The position numbers were made by a program, and so were the translations under genes. A stretch of 64,000 nucleotides of DNA, from NCBI GenBank assembly GCA_913776825.1, contig CAJYPV010000020.1:144192-208191 (forward strand), read 5' to 3'. This document shows positions 42,810 through 51,399 of the stretch, in pieces; the stretch's first letter is position 1, and every line of letters begins with the position of its first letter. The notes under the pieces were generated by a model. That model worked only from the letters and a program-made list of their open reading frames with translations, did not search any database and was not told the DNA's origin. The stretch comes from Burkholderiaceae bacterium. Lineage in GTDB: Bacteria; Pseudomonadota; Gammaproteobacteria; Burkholderiales; Burkholderiaceae_C.

Positions 42810-44480
42810 TCACAGTTCGACGACGGCGTCATCCAGTTGAAAGAAGACGCAGAGCGTGTGCGTGACCAGCTTGTTCTTCACGAGGTTCACCGCCAGGATG
42901 GCGAGCGCCGAGTCCTCCCGACAATCCCCTCGCTGCAGGCTGCCCCAGCGATTCGGCTGCTGATTCAGGCGCGCCATCATGTCCACCGTGTTTTGCTGTG
43001 GGACCAGAACGTCCGTCGTGAAGTGGTACATCACGATGCGGGCATTGGGCAGCTCGTAGCGCTGATTGCTGCTCGCGAGGCTGTTCAATCCCAGCGCGGT
43101 GACCAGCGCCTTCTGCTGGCCGGACGCATAGGACGTCAGGAAACTGGGCAGGATCGAGCCATCCGTCGCGAAGACGGTCTTCGGATCCAGGCCGAGATTC
43201 TGAGTGAGCCTCATGCTTTCCAGGACCGCCCCGAACCGGCCCGCGACGAGGCTCAAGTCCTCGTCACGGGAGTACGCATCGCGTGCCGCACCCCCGACAG
43301 CCCGCAAGTTGGAATCGAAGGTGCGATACACGTCGTATGGCCCCTCCGCAGCGGATACGTAACGGACCTGGCCTTCCATCGCCAACTGAGGCAGGGCGGC
43401 CATGGTGGTGAATCCGCCTTCGGAACTGCCCACCACGCGGATGTCGCGGCCCAGTTCAGACTTGAATTGCTGGAGGAAATAGGCCCGAGCGGCACGAAGC
43501 ATGTTTTGCGTATGTTCCGCAGCCTGGGAGGCCACGAGATACGCTTGCGGCAAGGACTTCGAATCGCCCACACCGATGAGGTCCGGTGCCAGGTAGATGT
43601 GGCCTCGTCCCGCGGCGATCATCCCCGGCAGCAGCATCGTTTCCGATGCCGAGGACGGGCCGGCTCTATCGCTGCCTTGGGCGCCTCGCTGCCCGATCAA
43701 CATCGGCATGCCGTTGTAGTTCACGGCTGGTCCGGTGCCGTCCTGCGTCGGATAGATCAACAGGCCGCTCAGCGTCACCGGTGCGCCGCTGGCATCACTG
43801 CTGAGATAGGTCAGCTTGGCCACCTGCGCGCCGAAACGTGCATTCGGCCGCGCAAGATTCGTCAGCTCGGCTTTGACCAACGGTTCGAGCAGCGCTTTTT
43901 CCGTCGGATGGTCTCCCACCAGACCCTCCAGCAAGACATCCAGCACGTTGTTGATCTCGGCAATGCCCATCCGGGAGCTGGCCGGCAGGCCCTTGACTGC
44001 CACCGGCTGGTCCTTGACGTCCACCAGCGAGCCGCGGCGCGCGGTGCCGGTCTTGAAATAGGAGATGGTCTGGTCGCGCAGCAGCAGCCCATAGGTGGCA
44101 TTGGGGGTCAGGTCGGTGGTCGGCTCCAGCGTCAGCGTGCCGGCCACCCCGCCTTGAGGGTGCGCCCACTCGCTGGCGGCCACCACGCGGGTGGCGATCG
44201 GCGTATGTGCGGCGTCCTGCAGGATCAGCCGGTTGCAGACGTCGAGATTCGGTCCGGTGTACTTCACCGTCAGCAGGGGATTGATGAAGGCGCTGGTCAC
44301 CGACGTCGTGGGCGAGACCGTCACGACCTCGCATTCGCTGCCGGCGGTCGGCACGACGACGAACGCAGCGCTGGGCGTGGAGGGCGTGTCATCACCGCCG
44401 AAGCAGGCAGTGAGCAGCAGCGGGAGACTGGCGATGAGCGCCAGGGCGGGGGTCAGGCGTTGCTTGGCGGGTGGTGTCAT
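42810..44480 (-). CDS. Secreted lipase-like alpha/beta-hydrolase lipoprotein
   Basis: Exported protein of 556 residues with lipobox SLPLLLTACFGG. Residues about 30-150 form a beta-rich N-terminal domain (SECEVVTVSPTTSVTSAF, LTLEPTTDLTPNATYGLLLRD). The hydrolase part has LSGLLIYPTQDG, an oxyanion-like GRGHIYLAPDLIGVGDS and nucleophile Ser in IRVVGSSEGGFTTMAAL. A later Asp in FTTDVLVPQQNT and a His near the C terminus (LVTHTLCVF) could complete the triad. It resembles secretory lipase or PHB-depolymerase-like enzymes of soil bacteria. The start is ATG 44480, with a GTG one codon upstream; no strong SD. It stands alone, converging on the efflux operon. Confidence 0.82.
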   Translation of the reverse strand: MTPPAKQRLTPALALIASLPLLLTACFGGDDTPSTPSAAFVVVPTAGSECEVVTVSPTTSVTSAFINPLLTVKYTGPNLDVCNRLILQDAAHTPIATRVVAASEWAHPQGGVAGTLTLEPTTDLTPNATYGLLLRDQTISYFKTGTARRGSLVDVKDQPVAVKGLPASSRMGIAEINNVLDVLLEGLVGDHPTEKALLEPLVKAELTNLARPNARFGAQVAKLTYLSSDASGAPVTLSGLLIYPTQDGTGPAVNYNGMPMLIGQRGAQGSDRAGPSSASETMLLPGMIAAGRGHIYLAPDLIGVGDSKSLPQAYLVASQAAEHTQNMLRAARAYFLQQFKSELGRDIRVVGSSEGGFTTMAALPQLAMEGQVRYVSAAEGPYDVYRTFDSNLRAVGGAARDAYSRDEDLSLVAGRFGAVLESMRLTQNLGLDPKTVFATDGSILPSFLTSYASGQQKALVTALGLNSLASSNQRYELPNARIVMYHFTTDVLVPQQNTVDMMARLNQQPNRWGSLQRGDCREDSALAILAVNLVKNKLVTHTLCVFFQLDDAVVEL

Positions 44481-44801
44481 CACAAGCGAGGAGGTTGAGG
44501 AAGAAATTGATCCTCCTCCTCAGCCCGTTCAGCCACCATGGCCCGGGTGAGTAGCGCGCACAGAACAAGCTCCTGAAACAAGTGGGCACATCACGTGAGT
44601 CAGTAGTCATGGCCTGGCACTGAGCCCGGCCCGTCGTGCTTCATCGCCTGGGATGACGGGGCCTTGTTCGCACGCCGTTCGTTTCATCGCGCGACGGCCG
44701 GCGCTGACCCCCTCAATCAGGTGGCGCATGCGATCTCTGCACCGCTTGCGGGACATCGCGTCATGCGCCAGCAAGGATGCCTTCTGTAGACTGCGATCCC
44801 G
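44481..44801. promoter_or_regulatory. Divergent region upstream of lipase-like and DUF1624 genes
   Basis: 321 bases without a gene. It contains a 9-bp inverted repeat tggcgcatg/catgcgcca (44722-44770) with a further cgat/atcg inside, ending 31 bases before the DUF1624 start, where it could act as operator or leader hairpin. Confidence 0.45.
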
Positions 44802-45623
44802 ATGAATTCGTTGGCCCGTCCTCCCCAGTCGCCTCGCCCTGCCGCCCATCCCTCCGACGTCGTCGACGATGGGGCCGGTGCCAGCAGCGATCCCGCCCCG
44901 ACGCCTCGCTACGATCGACTCGATGCCCTGCGCGGCTTGGCGATGGTGTGGATGACGGTCTTCCATTTCTGCTTCGATCTGTCGTACTTCCGGCTGATCC
45001 ATCAGGACTTCTACCGCGACCCGACCTGGACCTGGCAGCGCAGTGCGATCGTCAGCCTGTTCCTGCTGTGCGCCGGCATGGGCCAGGCGGTGGCGCTGTC
45101 GCAAGGCCAGAGCGCCGAGCGCTTCTGGCGCCGCTGGGGTCAGATCATGGCCTGCGCGCTGCTGGTGTCGCTGGGCTCCTGGTTCATGTTCCCGCGCTCC
45201 TTCATCAGCTTCGGTGTGCTGCATGGCATGGCGCTGATGCTGATCCTGGTGCGCTTCGGATTCGGGCGCCTGCCGCGTCCCTGGCTGTGGCTGCTGGGTC
45301 TGGTGGCGGTGCTGCTGCCGCTGCTGATCGCCCATCCCTTCTTCGACACCCGCACCACCAACTGGGTGGGCCTGGTGACCCGCAAGCCGTTGACCGAAGA
45401 CTTCGTGCCGCTGCTGCCGTGGCTCGGGCCGATGCTGTTCGGCTGCGCGCTGGCCCGGACCGACTCGGTGCGTGCCTGGCTGCGGCGCCCGTTGCCTCAA
45501 GGGCTGCGCCCGGTGCTGCGTCCGCTGGCGCTGATGGGGCAGTGGTCGCTCTCCTATTACATGGTGCATCAGCCGATCCTGATCGGCGGCCTGATGGGCG
45601 CGCAGTGGCTGGGCTGGTTCTGA
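44802..45623 (+). CDS. DUF1624 (HGSNAT-like) acyltransferase membrane protein
   Basis: Polytopic membrane protein of 273 residues with about seven helices. The hallmark is the N-terminal [28 protein letters not shown], shared with DUF1624 proteins related to heparan-alpha-glucosaminide N-acetyltransferase; the His in TVFHFCFD corresponds to the proposed active site. [22 protein letters not shown] and the final [16 protein letters not shown] also fit. It may acylate an envelope sugar or lipid, but no substrate is known for the bacterial group. It lies 16 bases upstream of rlmB and may share its transcript. Confidence 0.88.
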   Translation: MNSLARPPQSPRPAAHPSDVVDDGAGASSDPAPTPRYDRLDALRGLAMVWMTVFHFCFDLSYFRLIHQDFYRDPTWTWQRSAIVSLFLLCAGMGQAVALSQGQSAERFWRRWGQIMACALLVSLGSWFMFPRSFISFGVLHGMALMLILVRFGFGRLPRPWLWLLGLVAVLLPLLIAHPFFDTRTTNWVGLVTRKPLTEDFVPLLPWLGPMLFGCALARTDSVRAWLRRPLPQGLRPVLRPLALMGQWSLSYYMVHQPILIGGLMGAQWLGWF

Positions 45624-45639
45624 GGCGACAATCCGGCGC

Positions 45640-46446
45640 ATGAGCGCTTCCCCCAAGAAATCCAGTCCCGCCGGTGATGCCGGCGGCGTGCCGTCCGGCA
45701 AGACCCAGATCCTGTTCGGTTTTCATGCCGTCACCGTGCGGCTGAAGACCGCGCCCGCCTCGGTGCAGGAGATCCTGTTCGACGCCACCCGGCGCGATCA
45801 GCGGATGAAGGGCTTCCTGGAGAAGGCCGAAGCGGCCGGCGCCAAGCTGGTCGAAAGCGACGATGACCGCCTGCTCAAGCTCTGCGGCACGCATCGCCAT
45901 CAGGGCGTCGTCGCCCGCGTGCGGCCGGTGGCGCAGCACCATTCACTGGACGACGTGCTGGATGCGGTCGACGGCCCGCCGCTCGTGCTGGTGCTGGACG
46001 GCGTGACCGATCCGCACAACCTCGGCGCCTGCCTGCGGGTGGCCGATGGCGCCGGCGCCGATGCGGTGGTCGCGCCCAAGGACCATGCGGTCGGCCTGAA
46101 TGCGACGGTCGCCAAGGTCGCCAGCGGCGCGGCGGAAACCGTGCCCTATCTGATGGTCACGAATCTGGCCCGCACCCTGAACGAGCTCAAGGAGCGCGAC
46201 ATCTGGGTGATCGGCACCTCGGACCAGGCCGAGAAGACGCTGTATGACCTGGACCTGACCGGTCCGGTCGCGCTGGTGCTCGGCGCCGAGGGCGACGGCA
46301 TGCGCCAGCTCACCGCCAAGACCTGCGACCAACTGGTGCGCATCCCGATGCAGGGCGCGGTCGAGAGCTTGAATGTGTCGGTGGCCGCCGGCGTGTGCCT
46401 GTACGAAGCGCTGCGCCAGCGTCAGCGCGGCTCGACGGCTGGCTGA
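45640..46446 (+). CDS. rlmB: 23S rRNA (guanosine-2'-O-)-methyltransferase RlmB
   Basis: SPOUT-class methyltransferase of 268 residues that methylates G2251 in the peptidyl-transferase region of 23S rRNA using SAM. The N-terminal substrate-binding domain starts [17 protein letters not shown]. The trefoil-knot motifs are intact: [39 protein letters not shown] and [26 protein letters not shown]. The length is normal. About 20 extra Ser/Gly/Pro residues precede the domain. It is followed by a hairpin, then upp. Confidence 0.95.
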   Translation: MSASPKKSSPAGDAGGVPSGKTQILFGFHAVTVRLKTAPASVQEILFDATRRDQRMKGFLEKAEAAGAKLVESDDDRLLKLCGTHRHQGVVARVRPVAQHHSLDDVLDAVDGPPLVLVLDGVTDPHNLGACLRVADGAGADAVVAPKDHAVGLNATVAKVASGAAETVPYLMVTNLARTLNELKERDIWVIGTSDQAEKTLYDLDLTGPVALVLGAEGDGMRQLTAKTCDQLVRIPMQGAVESLNVSVAAGVCLYEALRQRQRGSTAG

Positions 46447-46450
46447 TAAT

Positions 46451-46471
46451 CGGCCCGCAGCGGCCGGGCCG
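46451..46471 (+). terminator. Hairpin after rlmB
   Basis: 7-bp stem cggcccg/cgggccg with a 7-base loop, starting 5 bases after the rlmB stop. No T-run directly follows. Confidence 0.4.
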
Positions 46472-46495
46472 CCGCAGGGCGGGTCCGCCTCGCTC

Positions 46496-46575
46496 GCGCT
46501 GCTTGCCGCTTCGTCGCGCTTTGTCCCGCTGCTTCCGCTGCTTCCGCCTCTTCCCGCTTTTTTCGCCTCTTCCTC
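46496..46575 (+). promoter_or_regulatory. Pyrimidine-rich tract upstream of upp
   Basis: About 80 bases of mostly C and T with repeated gcttcc/cctctt units and a TTTTTT run (46558-46563), ending 25 bases before the upp ATG. As part of the upp leader it would be unstructured and could bind Rho or an S1-like factor. A role is speculative. Confidence 0.35.
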
Positions 46576-46599
46576 ATTTCGCGTCCGCCGCCACCCGCC

Positions 46600-47232
46600 A
46601 TGCCTGTCATCGAAGTCAAACATCCCCTGGTCAAGCACAAGATCGGCCTGATGCGGGAGGGCGACATGTCCACCAAGAAGTTCCGCGAGCTGACCGGGGA
46701 AGTCGCCCGGTTGCTGGCCTACGAGGCCACCGCCGACTTCCCGCTGGAGACGACCACCATCGACGGCTGGTGCGGTCCGGTCGAGGTCGAGCAGATCGCC
46801 GGTCGCAAGGTGACGGTGGTGCCGATCCTGCGCGCGGGGCTGGGCATGCTGGATGGCGTGCTGGACATGATGCCGAACGCCAAGGTGAGCGTGGTCGGCC
46901 TGGCGCGGGACCATGAAACCCTGCAGCCGGTGAACTACTTCGAGAAGTTCGTCGGTCAGCTCGACCAGCGCACCGCGCTGATCGTGGACCCGATGCTGGC
47001 CACCGCCGGCTCGATGATCGCCACCATCGACCTGCTCAAGAAGCGTGGCTGCAAGGACATCCGCGCCCTGGTGCTGGTGGCCGCGCCGGAAGGCGTGGCG
47101 GCACTGGGCAAGGCGCATCCGGAAGTCCGCTGCTGGACCGCCGCCATCGACTCGCATCTGAACGAACAGGGCTACATCATTCCGGGCCTGGGCGACGCCG
47201 GCGACAAGATCTTCGGCACGAAGGACGCCTGA
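46600..47232 (+). CDS. upp: Uracil phosphoribosyltransferase
   Basis: Pyrimidine-salvage enzyme of 210 residues that makes UMP from uracil and PRPP. PRPP-binding motif [19 protein letters not shown] is intact, as are [26 protein letters not shown] at the N terminus and the uracil-binding C terminus [20 protein letters not shown]. Length and sequence are standard. It is preceded by a pyrimidine-rich leader and converges on the chromate transporter genes with a 66-base gap. Confidence 0.97.
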   Translation: MPVIEVKHPLVKHKIGLMREGDMSTKKFRELTGEVARLLAYEATADFPLETTTIDGWCGPVEVEQIAGRKVTVVPILRAGLGMLDGVLDMMPNAKVSVVGLARDHETLQPVNYFEKFVGQLDQRTALIVDPMLATAGSMIATIDLLKKRGCKDIRALVLVAAPEGVAALGKAHPEVRCWTAAIDSHLNEQGYIIPGLGDAGDKIFGTKDA

Positions 47233-47298
47233 GCGCGGCATCCGCCTGCGACCCCGTCGGCGCCCGCGATCGGTCCCGGCCCGAGCGGCCGGTCTGAA

Positions 47299-47859
47299 TC
47301 AGACGATGCCGAGCGCGCCCAGCACGCCGCCGCCCAGCACCATCCACACGATGCCCAGCCGGGTGCGCAGCGTCAGGAACAGCGTGGCCGCGATCAGCGC
47401 CAGCGTGGCCCAGCGGTGGTCGGGCTCCGCGACGTAGGGCGCGGCCAGCAGCCAGCCGGTGGCCACCATCAGGCCCAGCGTCAACGGCGTCATGCCGACG
47501 GTGAAGGCCCGCACGCCGATGTGCTCACGGTTCTTGCGGGCCCAGCGCGTGGCCGCCAGCACCAGGGTGGTGGAGGGCAGCATCATGCCGAACATCGCCG
47601 CGGCCGCCCCGATCAGTCCGGACACATTGAAGCCCAGCACCGCGACGAACAGGATGTTGGGCCCCGGCGCAGCCTGCGCCAGCGCGATCGAATTGGTGAA
47701 GCTGGTGTCGGTCAGCCAGTGGCGCTCATCGACCAGATAGCGGTGCATGTCCGGCGCGGTCGTGATCCCGCCGCCAATGGACAGCAGCGAGAGCGTCACG
47801 AAGTGCAGCGTCAAGGCGCCCAGCTCCGGCCAGGTGAGCGTGCCCATCAGCAAGTTCAT
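47299..47859 (-). CDS. Chromate transporter subunit, second half (ChrA family)
   Basis: Membrane protein of 186 residues, one CHR domain. LTLHFVTLSLLSIGGGITTAPDMHRYLVDERHW and SIALAQAAPGPNILFVAVLGFNVSGL are the paralogous counterparts of the motifs in the preceding gene. Short CHR proteins work as pairs of opposite topology to export chromate. The ATG at 47859 overlaps the first half-gene by 4 bases (ATGA). An upstream extension of the open frame lacks membrane character and is not used. Chromate is the family substrate; sulfate-like anions or other roles cannot be excluded. Confidence 0.9.
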   Translation of the reverse strand: MNLLMGTLTWPELGALTLHFVTLSLLSIGGGITTAPDMHRYLVDERHWLTDTSFTNSIALAQAAPGPNILFVAVLGFNVSGLIGAAAAMFGMMLPSTTLVLAATRWARKNREHIGVRAFTVGMTPLTLGLMVATGWLLAAPYVAEPDHRWATLALIAATLFLTLRTRLGIVWMVLGGGVLGALGIV

Positions 47860-48476
47860 GCGGTGCGGCTCCGCTTGAGCGCCAGCAGGGCCAGGCTCAT
47901 GCCCAGGCCGCCGACGCTCAGCACGATCCAGAACAGCGGCAGCTTGAGCCACACGGTGGCGCCAAACACCAGCGCCGCCAGCACCGCGCCCGGCCAGAAG
48001 CCCATCGGGTTCTTGCGCAGCGAGGGCAGCAGCTTCAGCCCGGTCGCCAGGATCAATCCGGCGGAGACCGCGCCCATGCCGCGCAGGGCGCCGCTCATCT
48101 GCGGCGAGGCGAGCCAGGTGGTCGACAGCGCCGCCAGCACCAGCACCACCACCGACGGCAACGCCAACATGCCAGCCAGCGCGACCATCGCGCCGCGCAG
48201 CCCGAAGAAGCGATCGCCGATCATCAGCGAGAGATTCACGATGTTGGGGCCGGGCAGCACCTGCGCGACCGCCAGCGTCTCGACGAATTCCTCTCGGCTC
48301 ATCCAGCCCAGCCGCTCCACAAGCTCTCGCTGCGCGACGGCCAGCACGCCGCCGAAGCCCTGCAGCGCCAGCCAGGTGAACGCCCAGAACAGACGCGACA
48401 GGCTTTCGGGGTGAGGCGGAGGTTGAAGCTCAGGGACTGGCTCGGGCGATGGCCCGGGCGATGGGGCAGGCGTCAC
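47856..48476 (-). CDS. Chromate transporter subunit, first half (ChrA family)
   Basis: Membrane protein of 206 residues. After a Pro-rich N terminus, LFWAFTWLALQGFGGVLAVAQRELVERLGWMSREEFVETLAVAQVLPGPNIVNLSLMIGDRFFG carries the CHR signature Gly-Gly and Pro-Gly-Pro-Asn. It starts at GTG 48476, overlapping the dehydrogenase stop as GTGA, and ends overlapping the second CHR gene as ATGA. The three genes therefore form one tightly coupled operon. Together the two CHR proteins should make one functional transporter. Confidence 0.9.
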   Translation of the reverse strand: MTPAPSPGPSPEPVPELQPPPHPESLSRLFWAFTWLALQGFGGVLAVAQRELVERLGWMSREEFVETLAVAQVLPGPNIVNLSLMIGDRFFGLRGAMVALAGMLALPSVVVLVLAALSTTWLASPQMSGALRGMGAVSAGLILATGLKLLPSLRKNPMGFWPGAVLAALVFGATVWLKLPLFWIVLSVGGLGMSLALLALKRSRTA

Positions 48477-49480
48477 CGCAGCACCTTGAGCGCGTCCGGA
48501 TTGACGATGTTGGACGGCTGGCCGGCGATGTAGTTCAGGACGTTGTCGAAGGCGGCGTCGAAGTACATCTGATAGCTGTCCTGCTCCACATAACCGATGT
48601 GCGGTGTGCAGACGGCGTTTTCCAATCGCAGGAGCGGATGACCCTGCAGGATGGGTTCGCTCTCGAAAACATCGACCGCCGCCATGCCCGGGCGGCCGCG
48701 GTTGAGGCCGGACACCAGCGCGCCATCGGCCACCAGTTCCGCCCGCGAGGTGTTCACGAACAGCGAGGTCGGCTTCATCCGCGCCAGGTCCTCGGCGGTG
48801 ACGATGCCCATGGTTTCTTCCGCCAGCCGCAGATGCAGCGACAGCACGTCCGATTGCTCGAAGAAGTCTTCCCGGCTCTGCGCTGCGGCATGGCCATCGG
48901 CCAGCGCGCGCTGGCGGGCGGCCTCGCTGCCCCAGACCAGCACCGACATGCCGAAGGCCTTGCCGTAGCCAGCGACAAGCGCGCCGATCTTGCCGTAGCC
49001 CCAGATGCCGAGCGTCTTGCCGCGCAACACCATGCCCAGCCCGAAGTTGGGCGGCATGGAGGCCGACTTCAGCCCCGACTGCTGCCACACGCCATGCTTG
49101 AGCGTGGAGATGTATTGCGGCAGCCGCCGCATCGCCGCGAGCACCAGCGCCCAGGTCAGCTCCGCCGGCGCATAGGGCGACCCGCCGCCTTCGGCCACCG
49201 CGATCCCGAGCCGGGTGCAGGCCTCCAGGTCGATGTGCTTGCCGACCCGCCCGGTCTGGGCGATGAGCTTGAGTTTGGGGAGTTTTTCCAGCAGTTGCCG
49301 CGGGAAGTGGGTGCGTTCGCGGATCGTCACCAGCACTTCGGCGTCGCGCAGCCGGATCGACAACTGGCCGATCCCCTTGACGGTGTTGGTGAAGACCTTG
49401 GCGTTCAGCGCGTCCAGCTTGGCGGCGCAAGGGAGCTTGCGCACGGCGTCCTGGTAGTCGTCGAGGATGATGATGTTCAT
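48473..49480 (-). CDS. D-2-hydroxyacid dehydrogenase
   Basis: NAD(P)-dependent dehydrogenase of 335 residues. The Rossmann motif is LGIWGYGKIGALVAGYGKAFGM. Catalytic Arg lies in FVNTSRAELVADGALV, Glu in VDVFESEPIL and His in TPHIGYVEQDSY, as in PGDH/formate-dehydrogenase-like enzymes. The substrate is unknown; related proteins reduce 2-oxoacids such as glyoxylate or hydroxypyruvate. It is the first gene of an operon with the two chromate-transporter halves, an unexpected pairing. The ATG at 49480 is 125 bases from the divergent DUF1993 gene. Confidence 0.92.
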   Translation of the reverse strand: MNIIILDDYQDAVRKLPCAAKLDALNAKVFTNTVKGIGQLSIRLRDAEVLVTIRERTHFPRQLLEKLPKLKLIAQTGRVGKHIDLEACTRLGIAVAEGGGSPYAPAELTWALVLAAMRRLPQYISTLKHGVWQQSGLKSASMPPNFGLGMVLRGKTLGIWGYGKIGALVAGYGKAFGMSVLVWGSEAARQRALADGHAAAQSREDFFEQSDVLSLHLRLAEETMGIVTAEDLARMKPTSLFVNTSRAELVADGALVSGLNRGRPGMAAVDVFESEPILQGHPLLRLENAVCTPHIGYVEQDSYQMYFDAAFDNVLNYIAGQPSNIVNPDALKVLR

Positions 49481-49605
49481 AGGCGTGCTGCAGCCATCCT
49501 AACCGCGTCGGCAGGCGCTCCCAAGGCCATCCCTGTCGCGCGATGCAACAGATGCGAACAACCGATAGCATCGCGCCCGTTTTCAGTCCCCCAAGGAGAA
49601 ACGTG

Positions 49606-50106
49606 ATGGAGATGTTCAACGCCACCGTGCCGGTGTTCGACCGTGTGCTGGCCAACATGCAGACCTGGATCGGCATGGCCCGCGACCATGCCAAGGCGAA
49701 GGGTTTCGACGAGTCGGTCTATCTGACGCTGCGTCTGGCCCCCGACATGCTGCCGCTGCCGCGCCAGGTGCAGATCGCCAGCGATTCGGTCAAGGGCGCG
49801 GTCGCCCGTCTGTCCGGCCAGGAGGTGCCGAGCTGGGCCGACACCGAGACCACGCTCGATGAGCTGGTCGCCCGCCTGCAGAAGACGCGTGACTTCATCG
49901 CCACCGCGACCGCCGCGCAACTCAACGGCAGCGAAACCCGCGAGGTCAGCGTGCCGCGCCGCGACAAGGAGCCGCTGAAGTTCCAGGGCGAAGACTTTCT
50001 GCGCTTCTTCGCGACGCCCAATCTCTATTTCCACGCGACGACGCTGTATGCGCTGCTGCGCCACGCGGGCGTGCCGCTGGGCAAGATGGACTTCCTGGGC
50101 CGCTGA
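49606..50106 (+). CDS. DUF1993 family protein
   Basis: Cytoplasmic protein of 166 residues starting MEMFNATVPVFDRVLANMQTWI. Mostly helical, with KGFDESVYLTLRLAPDMLPLPRQVQIASDSVKGAVARLSG and a C-terminal FFATPNLYFHATTLYALLRHAGVPLGKMDFLG. This matches DUF1993, a family distantly like DinB four-helix proteins, with no known biochemical role. The ATG at 49606 follows AAGGAGA with good spacing and is preferred over upstream starts. A hairpin lies just downstream, so it is probably monocistronic. Confidence 0.9.
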   Translation: MEMFNATVPVFDRVLANMQTWIGMARDHAKAKGFDESVYLTLRLAPDMLPLPRQVQIASDSVKGAVARLSGQEVPSWADTETTLDELVARLQKTRDFIATATAAQLNGSETREVSVPRRDKEPLKFQGEDFLRFFATPNLYFHATTLYALLRHAGVPLGKMDFLGR

Positions 50107-50120
50107 GCCCGGATCGTTGA

Positions 50121-50146
50121 AGCGGGCTGGCTGAGCGCGGCCCGCT
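50121..50146 (+). terminator. Hairpin after the DUF1993 gene
   Basis: 7-bp stem agcgggc/gcccgct around a 12-base loop, 14 bases past the stop. No T-run, so strength is uncertain. Confidence 0.4.
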
Positions 50147-50266
50147 GAGACTGACACGCCGGCGCGGTCGCGTCGGCGGAATCGGCGGAATCGGTCGTGG
50201 CGCGTCGGTCAGCCGTGCGTGCGGACCGACGCCAGCGCAGCACGCATCGCCGGGTTCGAGGCCGGC

Positions 50267-50908
50267 TCAGCCCAGCAGCCGCATCAGGCGGCGCTGTTGC
50301 CGATTTAGCCGGGCGCTCAGCTCGGCCAGCCGGCGGTCGGCTTCGCGCTGGTCATGCACCCGGGCGATCTCGGTGTAGATGCCGGTGCGCAGATGCCAGA
50401 GATCCTGCGGATGGCGCGCATGCACGATGTGCTGGAGCAACTGCTGCAGGCGCAGGCCGCTGACCACGTCGTCCGCCTCCTGCGCGGCTTCCACCAGATC
50501 CATCAGGCTGCCGCGGAAGGCGGCGCGCAGGTCCGCCATCGCGCGGGCGCTGCCGCGGGGTCGGTGGCGTTCGCCGGGCCAGAGCCGGATCAGGTTCTGC
50601 AGGATGGAATCGCCGCTGCGTCGTCGCGGCGGTTGGGATCCGTCGCGTCGCGGCGTCAGGCTGGACATCAGCCGGGAGGCCAGTCCGGTCGACGGCGCGG
50701 TGGAGGAATTGGCCGCGCCGCCTGCCGACAGGGCCGACTCCGGCGCCTGGGACGACAAGGACGTGGCGCCCGCGGAGCCGGGCGGCAGGGTGGGATCGCC
50801 AGACGGCAGGCTGGCCGGCGAGGCCGGCCCATCCAGCGCATCCGCCGGATAGGTTTCCTGCTCATCCCAACGAGGCAGACTCGCGTTCATGGATGGCTTG
50901 CGTGTCAT
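50267..50908 (-). CDS. Hypothetical protein with low-complexity N-terminal half
   Basis: Protein of 213 residues from ATG 50908 (ATG 50890 is an alternative). The first half is Pro/Ser/Ala/Gly-rich and disordered. The second half (about 100-213) looks helical and folded: ILQNLIRLWPGERHRPRG, FRGSLMDLVEAAQEADDVVSGLRLQQLLQHIVHARHP, ending in basic LSARLNRQQRRLMRLLG. No signal peptide or TM. I recognise no family. It is divergent from the glycosyltransferase/secretion operon, with inverted repeats between them. The distinctive C-terminal half makes it likely a real gene. Confidence 0.6.
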   Translation of the reverse strand: MTRKPSMNASLPRWDEQETYPADALDGPASPASLPSGDPTLPPGSAGATSLSSQAPESALSAGGAANSSTAPSTGLASRLMSSLTPRRDGSQPPRRRSGDSILQNLIRLWPGERHRPRGSARAMADLRAAFRGSLMDLVEAAQEADDVVSGLRLQQLLQHIVHARHPQDLWHLRTGIYTEIARVHDQREADRRLAELSARLNRQQRRLMRLLG

Positions 50909-50991
50909 GGTTCGCGCGACCTCAAGGGGTTCTCGAACGACTTCTCTCGCGCGGCGTCCCGAACTCTGACGGTCGGGATCACGAGCGGATT

Positions 50992-51014
50992 CTGCGTAAG
51001 CAAGTGTTACGCAG
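50992..51014. promoter_or_regulatory. Inverted repeat ctgcgtaa-N7-ttacgcag
   Basis: Perfect 8-bp arms with a 7-base spacer, 84 bases upstream of the minus-strand hypothetical gene. The size and symmetry suit a dimeric regulator's operator. Confidence 0.45.
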
Positions 51015-51206
51015 ATGCGGCGAAAAGGGGAGCTTCGGCGCATTCTTTTTCTGCTCAAGTTCTGTCCGCAGCGGCCGATAAGGGTCTGAATGTGCGGCGT
51101 CTCGCGGGCTGGACGGCTGGTGGGACGCTTCATGCGGATCGGTGGTGCGGGTAAACCCTTGAATGGAGGCTCAGCATCGCTGGCTGCGACCCGACGACAA
51201 GCGTGG

Positions 51207-51232
51207 AATTGGCCGGTCCGCCACGGCCAATT
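51207..51232. promoter_or_regulatory. Inverted repeat aattggccg-N8-cggccaatt
   Basis: Perfect 9-bp arms with an 8-base spacer, 168 bases before the glycosyltransferase start. It could be an operator or a hairpin in a long leader. Confidence 0.45.
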
Positions 51233-51399
51233 GCCCCGATCCGATCGACAGGGCGGCCCCGACAATCTGACAGGCGGTCAACAGGCGCGTGCGGACAGGG
51301 TCAGCGCGCCCGGCTGCAGTCCCGTCCCGTTCGTGTGAAGGCTTGCGCCTGCCGCGACCCGCCGACGGCCCGATCCGACTTGTGCAACGCCCGGTCACC

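Larger units (their letters stand above)
50909..51399. promoter_or_regulatory. Divergent region upstream of the glycosyltransferase/secretion operon
   Basis: 491 bases without a gene. It contains two clean palindromes (50992-51014 and 51207-51232) and an AT-richer patch near 51035-51070 (cattctttttctgctcaag). Promoters for both directions should be here. Confidence 0.5.
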
